Source: Streptomyces mangrovisoli (GTDB lineage Bacteria; Actinomycetota; Actinomycetes; Streptomycetales; Streptomycetaceae). Taken from it: 64,000 bases of DNA. The notes below the pieces were generated by a model. That model had not been told where the DNA came from. It saw only the letters and a program-made list of their open reading frames with translations, and did not search any database. Positions 18,025 through 27,535 of the stretch are shown here, in pieces. How positions within the stretch are numbered: position 1 is the stretch's first letter; each line of letters starts with the position of its first letter. The position numbers were made by a program, and so were the translations under genes. The stretch spans positions 62,001-126,000 of the forward strand of contig NZ_LAVA02000026.1 in assembly GCF_000974985.2 (NCBI RefSeq), given 5' to 3'.

Positions 18025-19233
18025 ATGCCCGCAGATCTCGCCGTCATCGGACTCGGCCCCTTCGGCCTGCCCCTCGCCCAGGCGGCGGTGGCCGCCGGTA
18101 TCCCCACGATCGGCTTCCCGACCGGCCCGGAAGCGGGTTCGCTCAGCCCCGCGGAGGTACGCCGGATGCTCTCGGGGGGCTTCCGGCAGACCACCGCCGC
18201 GGCCGAGCTCGGACGGGTGCGCACCGCGGTGATCTGCGCACCGACGCCGCGCGGCGCGGACGGCGGTCTCGACCTCGGTCAGGTGGAGACCGCCGCCCGC
18301 ACCCTGGCCGGGCGACTGCGCCCGCACACCACCGTGATCCTGGAGTCCCCGGTGAACCCCGGGACGACGGAGGACTTCCTGCGCCCGCTCCTGGAGGAGG
18401 GTTCCGGGCTGCGGGCCGGGCGGGACTTCCATCTCGCCTACTCACCGAGCCGGGTCGACCCCGGCAACCGCGACATCACCCCGGCCGGCACGCCGAAGGT
18501 GATCGGCGGCCTGACCCCGGCCTGCACGGAGTCGGCCGCCGCGTTCTACGGCCGGATCACCGACAAGGTGGTGCGCGCCCGCGGGACCCGCGAGGCGGAG
18601 GCCGTGCAGCTGCTGGAGACCAACTACCGGCATGTGAACATCGCGCTGGTCAACGAGATGGCCGTGCTCTGCCACGACCTCGGTGTCGACCTGTGGGACG
18701 TCATCCGGTGCGCCGAGACCAAGCCGTTCGGCTTCCAGGCGTTCCGGCCGGGGCCCGGCGTCGGCGGCCACACCGTGCCGCAGGACCTGACCGGGCAGGC
18801 GGGCCGCGCCCTGCGCATGGTGGAACTGGCCCAGCAGGTCAACAGCCGGATGCCGCACTACGTCGTCCAGCGCGCCGCCCAGCTCCTGAACGAGCACGGC
18901 AAGTCCGCGCGCGGGGCCCGCGTCCTGCTGCTCGGCATCACCTACAAGGCCGACCTGGCCGACCTCCAGGGCACGCCCGCCCGGGAGATCGCGCTGCGCC
19001 TGATGGAGCTGGGCGCCTCGGTCAGCTACCACGACCCGCACGTACCCGCGTGGAACGTCCTGGACCGTCCCATCCCCCGCGCCGACTCCCTCTACGAGGC
19101 CGCCGCCGACGCCGACCTGACGATCCTCCTCCAGCACCACCGCACGTACGACATGCAGGGCCTGTCGGTGAAGGCGCAGCTCCTGCTGGACACCCGGGGG
19201 GCGACCCCGACCGGCGCGGCCCACCGGCTGTGA
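18025..19233 (+). CDS. UDP-glucose/GDP-mannose dehydrogenase family protein with altered active site
   Basis: 402 residues with the three domains of nucleotide-sugar dehydrogenases: N-terminal Rossmann fold (IGLGPFGLPLAQAAVAAG), central dimer helix domain and C-terminal UDP-binding domain (GITYKADLADL, SYHDPHVP). Enzymes of this family oxidise UDP-sugars to uronic acids (WecC makes UDP-ManNAcA). Three residues that normally do catalysis differ: the cysteine in GGHC is threonine (GPGVGGHTVPQDL, near 253), the helix KLxEN reads QLLETN, so Lys becomes Gln and Asn becomes Thr. It may be inactive or have a different role. ATG at 18025 is preceded by ggaaggacgg. The two small membrane protein genes follow but are not obviously linked. 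Confidence 0.82.
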   Translation: MPADLAVIGLGPFGLPLAQAAVAAGIPTIGFPTGPEAGSLSPAEVRRMLSGGFRQTTAAAELGRVRTAVICAPTPRGADGGLDLGQVETAARTLAGRLRPHTTVILESPVNPGTTEDFLRPLLEEGSGLRAGRDFHLAYSPSRVDPGNRDITPAGTPKVIGGLTPACTESAAAFYGRITDKVVRARGTREAEAVQLLETNYRHVNIALVNEMAVLCHDLGVDLWDVIRCAETKPFGFQAFRPGPGVGGHTVPQDLTGQAGRALRMVELAQQVNSRMPHYVVQRAAQLLNEHGKSARGARVLLLGITYKADLADLQGTPAREIALRLMELGASVSYHDPHVPAWNVLDRPIPRADSLYEAAADADLTILLQHHRTYDMQGLSVKAQLLLDTRGATPTGAAHRL

Positions 19234-19409
19234 TCCGGCCGGACACACCTGCTCTGAGCAGGGAAAACCATCTAGCCGATCACCGATCCCCCTGCTAATC
19301 TGCGGCAACTCTCGCACACCCGTTCGCCGACGCCCCCGGGCGTCGGTGGCTGTGCGACGCCGTCTCACGCGCACGGCACACCCGTGCCCGCATCCCTGGG
19401 GGGATCCAC

Positions 19410-20006
19410 ATGAGCCAGACGACACCGACGACCGGTCCACCGGCCGACGGAGCGACGGGCGACGGCCCGTCGACGAGCGCACCCGCCGACGCGCCCGCCC
19501 TCGCGCCGGCCGTCCCGCGGCAGCCCGCGCGCCGGGCCATGGCGCAGAGCGTCCCTCCGGGGGCGCCCCGGACCGTCGCGCCCGCCGCCCCGCCCGCGCC
19601 CTCGCGCGGCAACGCCCTGCTCGGTCTGGCCGCGGCCACCGGCACGGGCATGACCGCCGCGATCCTGTACGGCGTCGTCATCGGCATCAGCGAACGCGAG
19701 TTCGCCTACGCGGCCGTCGGCGTCGGCCTCCTCGTCGGCGTCGTCACGGGCCGCGTGGGCGGTCGCAGCCAGACCTTGCCGGTCATCAGCGTGATCGTCA
19801 CCGTCGCCGCGATCTACCTCGGGCAGCTGATCGGCGAGGCCATGCTGATCGCCAAGGAGGCCCACGTCGGCTTCGGCACGGTCTTCTTCGACCACTTCGG
19901 CCTGGTCCAGTCGGCCTGGCAGGACGATGTCGCCCTGCTGAGCTTCGTCTTCCTCGCGATCGGGGCCTACGCGGCGTTCCGGAGCACGAGCAAGGCGGCG
20001 GGCTGA
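19410..20006 (+). CDS. Four-span membrane protein of unknown function
   Basis: 198 residues, no recognised family. The first 65 are Pro/Ala/Thr-rich and soluble. Four hydrophobic segments follow: LLGLAAATGTGMTAAILYGVV, YAAVGVGLLVGVVTG, LPVISVIVTVAAIYLGQLIG and VALLSFVFLAIGAYAAF. An ATG at 19410 with ggggggatcc upstream is the start. Proline-rich heads of this type are common on Streptomyces membrane proteins. It ends one base before the start of the next gene, so the two are probably translated together. Confidence 0.75.
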   Translation: MSQTTPTTGPPADGATGDGPSTSAPADAPALAPAVPRQPARRAMAQSVPPGAPRTVAPAAPPAPSRGNALLGLAAATGTGMTAAILYGVVIGISEREFAYAAVGVGLLVGVVTGRVGGRSQTLPVISVIVTVAAIYLGQLIGEAMLIAKEAHVGFGTVFFDHFGLVQSAWQDDVALLSFVFLAIGAYAAFRSTSKAAG

Positions 20007-20007
20007 G

Positions 20008-20274
20008 GTGCCCGTCTGGCTGTTCCTGATACTGCTCGGGCTCCCGGCGGTGACGGCCGGAGCCTGGGTCGCGTTCGACGTCCGCGGCTCCGCGGCGGCG
20101 ATCGACGGTTTCCGGCGGCGCACCCGGGAGGCGCGCCCGCTGACGCTCGGCGACCTCCACCCGGCGCCCCACTGGTCCGAGGGGATGAACTTCCGGTGGG
20201 TGGCGGCCTTCGTGGCCGTCTGCGGCCTCCTGCCGCTCCTCGGCGGCGTCCTCGAACTGCTCACCGCCCGCTGA
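20008..20274 (+). CDS. Small two-span membrane protein
   Basis: 88 residues with a hydrophobic segment at each end (VWLFLILLGLPAVTAGAWVAF and WVAAFVAVCGLLPLLGGVLEL) joined by a basic, soluble middle (FRRRTREARP). The GTG at 20008 begins one base after the stop of the preceding gene, and the only purine-rich site lies within that gene's last codons, which points to translational coupling. Function unknown. A strong hairpin terminator follows 22 bp later. Confidence 0.7.
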   Translation: MPVWLFLILLGLPAVTAGAWVAFDVRGSAAAIDGFRRRTREARPLTLGDLHPAPHWSEGMNFRWVAAFVAVCGLLPLLGGVLELLTAR

Positions 20275-20296
20275 CCGCGCCCTGGCCGGACAACGG

Positions 20297-20330
20297 GAAG
20301 GGCCCCCGGCCGTCCGGCCGGGGGCCCTTC
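20297..20330. terminator. Strong bidirectional hairpin terminator
   Basis: Perfect 15-bp stem (gaagggcccccggcc / ggccgggggcccttc) with a 4-base loop gtcc, between the convergent small membrane protein gene and guaB3. Short pyrimidine-rich tails lie on each side, so it can stop transcripts from both directions. Confidence 0.85.
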
Positions 20331-20379
20331 TCCTGTCACGACGATCCGGGCGCCACCGACGCCGGCCCGGCCGGAGGGA

Positions 20380-21504
20380 CTACCGCTTGTGCTGGGAGTC
20401 CGCCACCGTGACTTCGACGCGCTGGAACTCCTTGAGTTCGCTGTAGCCGGTCGTGGCCATCGCGCGGCGCAGGGCGCCGAAGAAGTTCATCGAGCCGTCC
20501 GGGGTGTGGGACGGGCCGGTGAGGACCTCCTCGATGGTGCCGACCGTGCCCAGGTCGACCTTCTTGCCGCGCGGCAGCTCCTCGTTGACCGCCTCCATGC
20601 CCCAGTGGTGGCCCTTGCCGGGCGCGTCCGTCGCGCGCGCCAGCGGGGAGCCCATCATCACCGAGTCGGCGCCGCACGCGATCGCCTTGGGCAGGTCGCC
20701 GGACCAGCCGACACCGCCGTCCGCGATCACGTGCACGTACCGGCCGCCGGACTCGTCCATGTAGTCGCGGCGGGCCGCGGCCACGTCGGCGACCGCCGTC
20801 GCCATCGGCACCTGGATGCCCAGCACGTTGCGCGTGGTGTGCGCCGCGCCGCCGCCGAAGCCGACCAGCACGCCCGCCGCGCCCGTGCGCATCAGGTGCA
20901 GGGCCGCGGTGTAGGTGGCGCAGCCGCCGACGATCACCGGGACGTCCAGCTCGTAGATGAACTGCTTGAGGTTCAGCGGCTCGTGCGAGCCCGACACGTG
21001 CTCCGCCGAGACCGTCGTACCGCGGATGACGAAGATGTCCACGCCCGCGTCGACGACGGCCTTGGAGAACTGGGCCGTGCGCTGCGGCGACAGCGCCGCG
21101 GCGGTGACCACGCCGGAGTCGCGGACCTCCTTGATGCGCGCGCCGATCAGCTCCTCCTTGATCGGCGCGGAGTAGATCTCCTGGAGCCGCCGGGTCGCGG
21201 CCTCGGCGGGCAGCCCGGCGATCTCGTCGAGCAGCGGCTGCGGGTCCTCGTACCGCGTCCACAGGCCCTCGAGGTTGAGCACGCCCAGGCCCCCGAGCTC
21301 ACCGATGCGGATCGCGGTGGCCGGCGAGACGACCGAGTCCATCGGCGCGGCCAGGAACGGCAGCTCGAAGCGGTAGGCGTCGATCTGCCAGGCGATCGAG
21401 ACCTCCTTCGGGTCCCGCGTACGGCGGCTGGGGACGACCGCGATGTCGTCGAAGGCGTACGCCCGGCGGCCGCGCTTGCCGCGCCCGATCTCGATCTCAG
21501 TCAC
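20380..21504 (-). CDS. guaB3: GuaB3-type IMP dehydrogenase family protein
   Basis: 374 residues, IMPDH/GMP reductase superfamily TIM barrel without the CBS pair of true GuaB. The opening MTEIEIGRGKRGRRAYAFDD and KEVSIAWQIDAYRFELPFLAAPMDS are typical of the actinobacterial GuaB3 group. The phosphate-binding region reads VIADGGVGWSGDLPKAIACGAD and VMMGSPLARA. Where GuaB has the catalytic cysteine loop GSICTT, this protein has GGGAAHTTRNVLG, so no cysteine nucleophile: plain IMPDH activity is unlikely, and GMP reductase or a regulatory role has been suggested for the family. The next gene upstream is guaB (136 bp), a pairing conserved in Mycobacterium too. Confidence 0.92.
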   Translation of the reverse strand: MTEIEIGRGKRGRRAYAFDDIAVVPSRRTRDPKEVSIAWQIDAYRFELPFLAAPMDSVVSPATAIRIGELGGLGVLNLEGLWTRYEDPQPLLDEIAGLPAEAATRRLQEIYSAPIKEELIGARIKEVRDSGVVTAAALSPQRTAQFSKAVVDAGVDIFVIRGTTVSAEHVSGSHEPLNLKQFIYELDVPVIVGGCATYTAALHLMRTGAAGVLVGFGGGAAHTTRNVLGIQVPMATAVADVAAARRDYMDESGGRYVHVIADGGVGWSGDLPKAIACGADSVMMGSPLARATDAPGKGHHWGMEAVNEELPRGKKVDLGTVGTIEEVLTGPSHTPDGSMNFFGALRRAMATTGYSELKEFQRVEVTVADSQHKR

Positions 21505-21640
21505 GTCTGTGGCCTTTCCCTCTGCGTTTCAGCGCCTTCAAGTATCGCCGACGGCTGTGACACCGGCTCCCGCACGTGCCGAGGGGCGGCCCCCGGAGTC
21601 CGGGAACCGCCCCTCGGGCACACCTTCCGCGCCGCCGCGA

Positions 21641-23188
<1,548 letters not shown>

Positions 23189-23356
23189 CTAACGGGAAGC
23201 ACACCTCCCGAATTCCGCGGTTGCGGAGGATTCCACGGTCGCGAGCGACTTCCGGCTTCGTATGTTCGTACGGAATCGCCGTGACGCCTGTTCAAGGCGA
23301 GACGGGTGCGTGACGTGATCGGGGCTTCGCGCGGGGCCTGTCCGGGAGCCTGCCGG

Positions 23357-24034
23357 CTACTGCTCCGCGAGTGCGCGCAGCCGGCTCAGCGCCCGGTGCT
23401 GGGCGACGCGGACCGCCCCGGGTGACATTCCCAACATCTGACCGGTCTCCTCGGCCGTGAGGCCCACCGCGATCCGCAGCAGCAACAGCTCCCGCTGGTT
23501 CTCCGGCAGGTTGGCCAGCAGCTTCTTCGCCCATTCGGCGTCGCTGCTGAGCAGGGCGCGCTCCTCCGGACCGAGCGAGTCGTCGGGGCGCTCCGGCATC
23601 TCGTCGGAGGGCACCACCGTGGAACCCGGGTGCCGCATCGCCGCGCGCTGCAGGTCGGCGACCTTGTGCGAGGCGATCGCGAAGACGAACGCCTCGAAGG
23701 GGCGGCCGGTGTCCCGGTAGCGCGGCAGGGCCAGCAGGACGGCCACGCAGACCTCCTGCGCGAGGTCCTCCACAAAGTGCCGCGCGTCGCCCGGGAGCCG
23801 GGACAGACGCGTGCGGCAGTAACGCAGCGCGAGGGGGTGGACATGGGCCAGCAGGTCGTGGGTGGCCTGTTCGTCCCCGTCGACGGCACGGTGCACGAGG
23901 GCACCGATCGCCCCGGGGGCCGTGGCCGCCTCGTCGTCCCGCATCGGTCCATGGTGCCTTGTGGCCGCGGGCTCCGCCGCGGCGTGCTCCTGGTTGTGCA
24001 CCGAAGCGTTATGAGCAGGTGCGCCGGAACTCAT
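23357..24034 (-). CDS. ECF-type RNA polymerase sigma factor (SigD-like)
   Basis: About 225 residues. Region 2 is visible ([38 protein letters not shown], then [19 protein letters not shown], the -10 recognition helix) and region 4 near the C-terminus ([44 protein letters not shown]). The ATG at 24034 is chosen for the ggggaggg site 8 bases upstream; a GTG at 24085 has a poorer one. Position beside guaB and the bldM/whiD pair matches M. tuberculosis SigD beside guaB2 and whiB3. It may be the Streptomyces sigma factor ShbA, reported to drive hrdB in S. griseus; I am not certain of that identity. No anti-sigma gene is adjacent. Confidence 0.88.
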   Translation of the reverse strand: MSSGAPAHNASVHNQEHAAAEPAATRHHGPMRDDEAATAPGAIGALVHRAVDGDEQATHDLLAHVHPLALRYCRTRLSRLPGDARHFVEDLAQEVCVAVLLALPRYRDTGRPFEAFVFAIASHKVADLQRAAMRHPGSTVVPSDEMPERPDDSLGPEERALLSSDAEWAKKLLANLPENQRELLLLRIAVGLTAEETGQMLGMSPGAVRVAQHRALSRLRALAEQ

Positions 24035-24205
24035 CTCCTGCGCCCTCCCCTTCCGCTCGACCGACTCGTCCCCGAGAGACTCCACACCTTCAAGGATGCG
24101 GCATCCGCGGCGAAACGAGCAGCGGGCGCCCGGCGGGGCTCCGAAGCGGCCCCGCCCACCCTGCGTCAGGCGGGGAGTCCGGTGCCCCGCCGTGACACAC
24201 CGTGC

Positions 24206-24817
24206 CTAACGGACCAGGCCCCACCGGAAGCCCAGCGCCACCGCGTGCGCGCGGTCCGACGCGCCGAGCTTCTTGAAGAGCCGGCGCGCGTGGGTCTTGA
24301 CCGTGTCCTCGGAGAGGAACAGCTCGCGGCCGATCTCGGCGTTGGAGCGGCCGTGGCTCATGCCCTCCAGGACCTGGATCTCACGCGCCGTGAGCGTGGG
24401 CGCGGCGCCCATCTCGGCGGAGCGCAGCCGGCGCGGGGCCAGCCGCCAGGTCGGGTCGGCGAGGGCCTGCGTGACGGTCGCGCGCAGCTCCGCGCGCGAG
24501 GCGTCCTTGTGCAGATACCCGCGCGCGCCCGCCGCCACGGCGAGGGCCACACCGTCGAGGTCCTCGGCGACGGTGAGCATGATGATGCGGGCACCGGGGT
24601 CGGCGGAGAGCAGCCGCCGCACGGTCTCGACGCCGCCCAGGCCGGGCATGCGTACGTCCATCAGAATCAGGTCCGAGCGGTCGGCGCCCCAGCGGCGGAG
24701 GACTTCCTCGCCGTTGGCCGCCGTCGTCACGCGCTCGACGCCGGGCACGGTCGCGACCGCGCGGCGGAGCGCCTCTCGGGCAAGCGGGGAGTCGTCGCAG
24801 ACGAGAACGGAAGTCAT
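24206..24817 (-). CDS. bldM: Developmental response regulator BldM
   Basis: 203 residues, recognised as BldM (also called WhiK) from near-complete agreement with the S. coelicolor protein as I recall it. Receiver domain 1-120 with acidic pair D8/D9, D54 in LILMDVRMPG and K in GYLHKDAS; LuxR-type helix-turn-helix at about 140-200 (LTAREIQVLEGMSHGRSNAEIGRELF). It controls aerial mycelium and, with WhiI, sporulation genes. D54 is there, but published work found it dispensable, so it is an atypical, partner-regulated regulator. No histidine kinase gene is adjacent. A BldN-type promoter lies about 120 bp upstream, and whiD is divergent. Confidence 0.96.
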   Translation of the reverse strand: MTSVLVCDDSPLAREALRRAVATVPGVERVTTAANGEEVLRRWGADRSDLILMDVRMPGLGGVETVRRLLSADPGARIIMLTVAEDLDGVALAVAAGARGYLHKDASRAELRATVTQALADPTWRLAPRRLRSAEMGAAPTLTAREIQVLEGMSHGRSNAEIGRELFLSEDTVKTHARRLFKKLGASDRAHAVALGFRWGLVR

Positions 24818-25199
24818 GGCCGTCCTCCGCAGCTGATGCGGGTCACCTTGTGCCTCCAGGCTGGTACGAAATCGTCACCTGTGCGGTCGACCGCCTCGGA
24901 CGCCTGCCCGAGCGCTTGTGTTTTCAACCGCCTCCGCACTCTCAACGACGGTCACTCGAAAGAGTTACGGGGGCATGTGCCAACTTCGGCACTCTACGTG
25001 AGGGCACGGACACGGTGCAGACATGCCGTACCGACTCTCAACTTTTCATCACAACCCGTGCCCCGTTCAGCCCTTTTTCTTCCCGTTTCTCAGTGTCTGG
25101 GGCTAGATTCGCAATGAGTCATATTTTCATCTCCTTACAACGGAGATGTACGGTCGTTGGCACCGTATCCGCCCATGAACGGCTGCAAGGGGTCACGCA
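24818..25199. promoter_or_regulatory. bldM-whiD divergent control region
   Basis: 382 bp between two developmental genes, noticeably less GC-rich than the surroundings (T-runs near 25070-25095 and 25130). It contains the BldN-type promoter for bldM; the whiD promoter must lie at the right end. The whiD ribosome site aaggggtcacgca immediately precedes 25200. No further gene was seen. Confidence 0.7.
24942..24969 (-). promoter_or_regulatory. BldN (sigma-N)-type promoter of bldM
   Basis: On the minus strand: CGTAAC (24969-24964), exactly 16 bases, then CGTTGA (24947-24942). This fits the known sigma-BldN consensus and the published dependence of bldM promoter 1 on BldN. The start would fall about 118 bases upstream of the bldM ATG. 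Confidence 0.82.
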
Positions 25200-25529
25200 A
25201 TGGCAGATTTCTCCCGCCTTCCCGGACCGAACGCGGACCTGTGGGACTGGCAGCTCCTGGCTGCCTGCCGTGGGGTCGACAGCTCGCTCTTCTTCCATCC
25301 GGAGGGTGAGCGCGGTGCGGCTCGGAGTGCTCGAGAGAACTCGGCCAAGGAGGTCTGCATGAGGTGCCCGGTCCGTGCGGAATGCGCGGCGCACGCGTTG
25401 GCGGTGCGCGAGCCGTACGGCGTCTGGGGCGGACTGACCGAGGACGAGCGCGAAGAGTTGATGGGCCGGGCGCGGAACCGGCTGGTGTCGGCATCGACCA
25501 CCAGCGGGGACGGCGTCTCGAACACCTGA
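25200..25529 (+). CDS. whiD: WhiB-family iron-sulfur regulator WhiD
   Basis: 109 residues. The four cluster-binding cysteines are C23, C53, C56 and C62 (CMRCPVRAEC), followed by the WhiB turn GVWGGLTEDER and a basic tail. These residues hold a 4Fe-4S cluster; WhiB proteins bind region 4 of the principal sigma factor. WhiD is required for late sporulation septation in S. coelicolor, and its place beside bldM is conserved. The ATG at 25200 has aaggggt as ribosome site. No residue is missing. The 3' flank holds an unusual array of short direct repeats. Confidence 0.95.
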   Translation: MADFSRLPGPNADLWDWQLLAACRGVDSSLFFHPEGERGAARSARENSAKEVCMRCPVRAECAAHALAVREPYGVWGGLTEDEREELMGRARNRLVSASTTSGDGVSNT

Positions 25530-25549
25530 AGGAACGTTTCTTCACACAA

Positions 25550-25665
25550 CGATCGACCTACACGACGATCGACCCACAGCACGATCGACCGAAGACGATC
25601 GACCGGGGCGCGATCGACCGCACCACGGTCACCACGGCCGGTCACCACGGCCGGTCACCACGGCC
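25550..25665. repeat. Two stacked direct-repeat arrays downstream of whiD
   Basis: Five copies of cgatcgacc start at 25550, 25566, 25582, 25596 and 25611 (spacing 14-16 bp). Straight after come three exact 13-bp tandem copies of ggtcaccacggcc (25627-25665). Each unit of the first array contains the palindrome cgatcg. The block fills most of the space between whiD and the LysR gene, both of which end there. Confidence 0.85.
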
Positions 25666-25740
25666 GTTCACGACAGCACACGGGGCACGCAGACGCGTGC
25701 CCGTACTTTTCCCAGGACTCGGCGGGGCCGACGCGGAGGG

Positions 25741-26655
25741 TCAGCGGGGCGCGGGCGTGCGGCCCGCCGCCCGGGCCAGCCGGTCCAGGGTCGCCGCGAC
25801 GGCCGGGACCCGGGCCAGGTCGGGCAGCGTGAGCGCGACGACCTCCCGCCGCACCGCGGGCTCCAGGGTCACGGTGCGCGCGCCCCGGGGCCGTACGGAC
25901 TCGATCGCGAGCTGGGGCAGGACGGCGACGCCTAGGCCCGCCCCGACCAGGCCGACCACCGCCGGGTAGTCGTCGGTGGCGAAGTCGATGCGCGGGGTGA
26001 AACCCGCGCTCTCACAGACCTCCACCAGCCGTCCCCGGCAGCGCGGGCAGCCTGCGATCCACGGTTCCCGGGCCAGTTCCCCGATGGCGACGGCCTCCGC
26101 TCGCGCGAGCCGGTGCCGTTCGGGCACCAGGGCGACGAGCCGGTCCGTCAGCAGCGGCCGTACGACGAGGTCGTCCCACTCCTGCGGATCGTCCGCCGCG
26201 GCCTCGTACCGGAAGGCGAGGGCGATGTCGCAGTCGCCCGCGCGCAGCATCTCCACGGACTGCGGCGGCTCGGCCTCCTCAAGGGAGACGCGGGTGCCCG
26301 GGTGGGCGGCGCGCAGCGCGGCGAGGGCGGTGGGCACGAGGGTGGAACTGCCGCTGGGGAACGACACCAGCCGCACCCGCCCGGCCCGCAGCCCGGCGAT
26401 GGCGGCGACCTCCTCCTCCGCGGCGGTGAGCCCGGCGAGGATGCCCGTCGCATGCCGTACGAGCGCCTCGCCCGCCTCGGTGAGCCGCATGGCGCGCCCG
26501 TTGCGCACGAGCAGCGGCGTGCCCACGGACGCCTCCAGGGCCTTCATCTGCTGGCTCACGGCGGGCTGGGTGCAGCCCAGCTCGCGGCCGGCCGCCGAGA
26601 AGGAGCCGGTGACGGCGACGGTGCGCAGCACGCGCAGATGACGGGCCTCGATCAC
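25741..26655 (-). CDS. LysR-family transcriptional regulator
   Basis: 304 residues. N-terminal winged helix-turn-helix (residues 1-65; SFSAAGRELGCTQPAVSQQMKALE) and a two-lobed effector-binding domain (about 90-295). Two cysteines sit close together in the effector domain (CPRCRG, near 200), uncommon for LysR proteins and possibly redox- or metal-relevant. It is divergent from the MOSC gene with an 80-bp gap, the classical LysR arrangement, so that gene is the likely target. ATG at 26653-26655. Confidence 0.88.
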   Translation of the reverse strand: MIEARHLRVLRTVAVTGSFSAAGRELGCTQPAVSQQMKALEASVGTPLLVRNGRAMRLTEAGEALVRHATGILAGLTAAEEEVAAIAGLRAGRVRLVSFPSGSSTLVPTALAALRAAHPGTRVSLEEAEPPQSVEMLRAGDCDIALAFRYEAAADDPQEWDDLVVRPLLTDRLVALVPERHRLARAEAVAIGELAREPWIAGCPRCRGRLVEVCESAGFTPRIDFATDDYPAVVGLVGAGLGVAVLPQLAIESVRPRGARTVTLEPAVRREVVALTLPDLARVPAVAATLDRLARAAGRTPAPR

Positions 26656-26735
26656 CCCTTGAGCATAAGCACAACTTGGGTACGCCGCCGAAAAATGACT
26701 CGACGCTTTGAGGTGCGGGTGGCTACCGTGCGGTC

Positions 26736-27419
26736 ATGGAGCTTCTCTCGGTGAATCTGGGCCGCGCGCGGGCGGTGCCGTACACGGACCAGCCGGACGG
26801 CCTGACCGGCATCGACAAGCGGCCGGCCGACGGGCCGGTGCGGGTCGCGGCGCCGGGTCCCAAGGGGTCCGCGGGCAGCGGGCTCGCCGGGGACGCGGTC
26901 TGCGACACCCGCCATCACGGGGGCGACGACCAGGCGGTCTACGCGGTGGCCCGCGAGGACCTGGACGACTGGGCGCGCGAACTGGGCCGCCCGCTGGACA
27001 ACGGCTCGTTCGGGGAGAACCTGACCACGGCGGGTCTCGACGTCTCCGGGGCGCTGATCGGCGAACGCTGGCGCGTCGGCGCGGAGGTCGTCCTGGAGGT
27101 CACCAGCGGGCGCATACCCTGCCGCACCTTCCAGAGCCATCTGGGCGAGCAGGGCTGGGTGAAGAGATTCACCCGGAAGGGTGCGCCGGGGGCGTATCTC
27201 CGGGTGATCAGCCCCGGCGAGATCCGCGCGGGCGACCCGATCGAGGTCGTGCACCGCCCGGACCACGACGTGACGGTGGCCCTGCAGTTCCGCGCGGTCA
27301 CCACGGAACGGACGCTGCTGCCCCGGCTGGTGGCGGCGGGCGGCGCGCTGCATCCGGAGGCGCTGGAGCAGGCGCGGTCGTATGTGGCGAAGTACCCGGA
27401 GAAGTACGCGGAGATGTAG
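26736..27419 (+). CDS. MOSC-domain protein (YiiM-like)
   Basis: 227 residues. MOSC domains bind molybdenum cofactor or its sulfur and occur in reductases acting on N-hydroxylated compounds. The fold is seen from GDAVCDTRHHGGDDQAVYAV through NGSFGENLTTAG to the conserved cysteine in GRIPCRTFQ (near 132), followed by a C-terminal three-helix extension as in YiiM. No iron-sulfur domain is fused. ATG at 26736 directly after the LysR divergent promoter region. Substrate unknown. Confidence 0.85.
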   Translation: MELLSVNLGRARAVPYTDQPDGLTGIDKRPADGPVRVAAPGPKGSAGSGLAGDAVCDTRHHGGDDQAVYAVAREDLDDWARELGRPLDNGSFGENLTTAGLDVSGALIGERWRVGAEVVLEVTSGRIPCRTFQSHLGEQGWVKRFTRKGAPGAYLRVISPGEIRAGDPIEVVHRPDHDVTVALQFRAVTTERTLLPRLVAAGGALHPEALEQARSYVAKYPEKYAEM

Positions 27420-27535
27420 AGGCGTGCCGCACAGAAATGTCGAGGGGAAGTGCACGGAGACGTCGAGGGTCCGGGCTGCGCGCGTAGACCCGGGACGGCG
27501 TCCTCCGGATGACCGCTCGTAACTAGTCTTGGTGC

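Noticed and set aside
25550..25665. CRISPR array
   Set aside because: Repeats are 9-13 bp with 2-7 bp spacers or none, and no cas gene is present.
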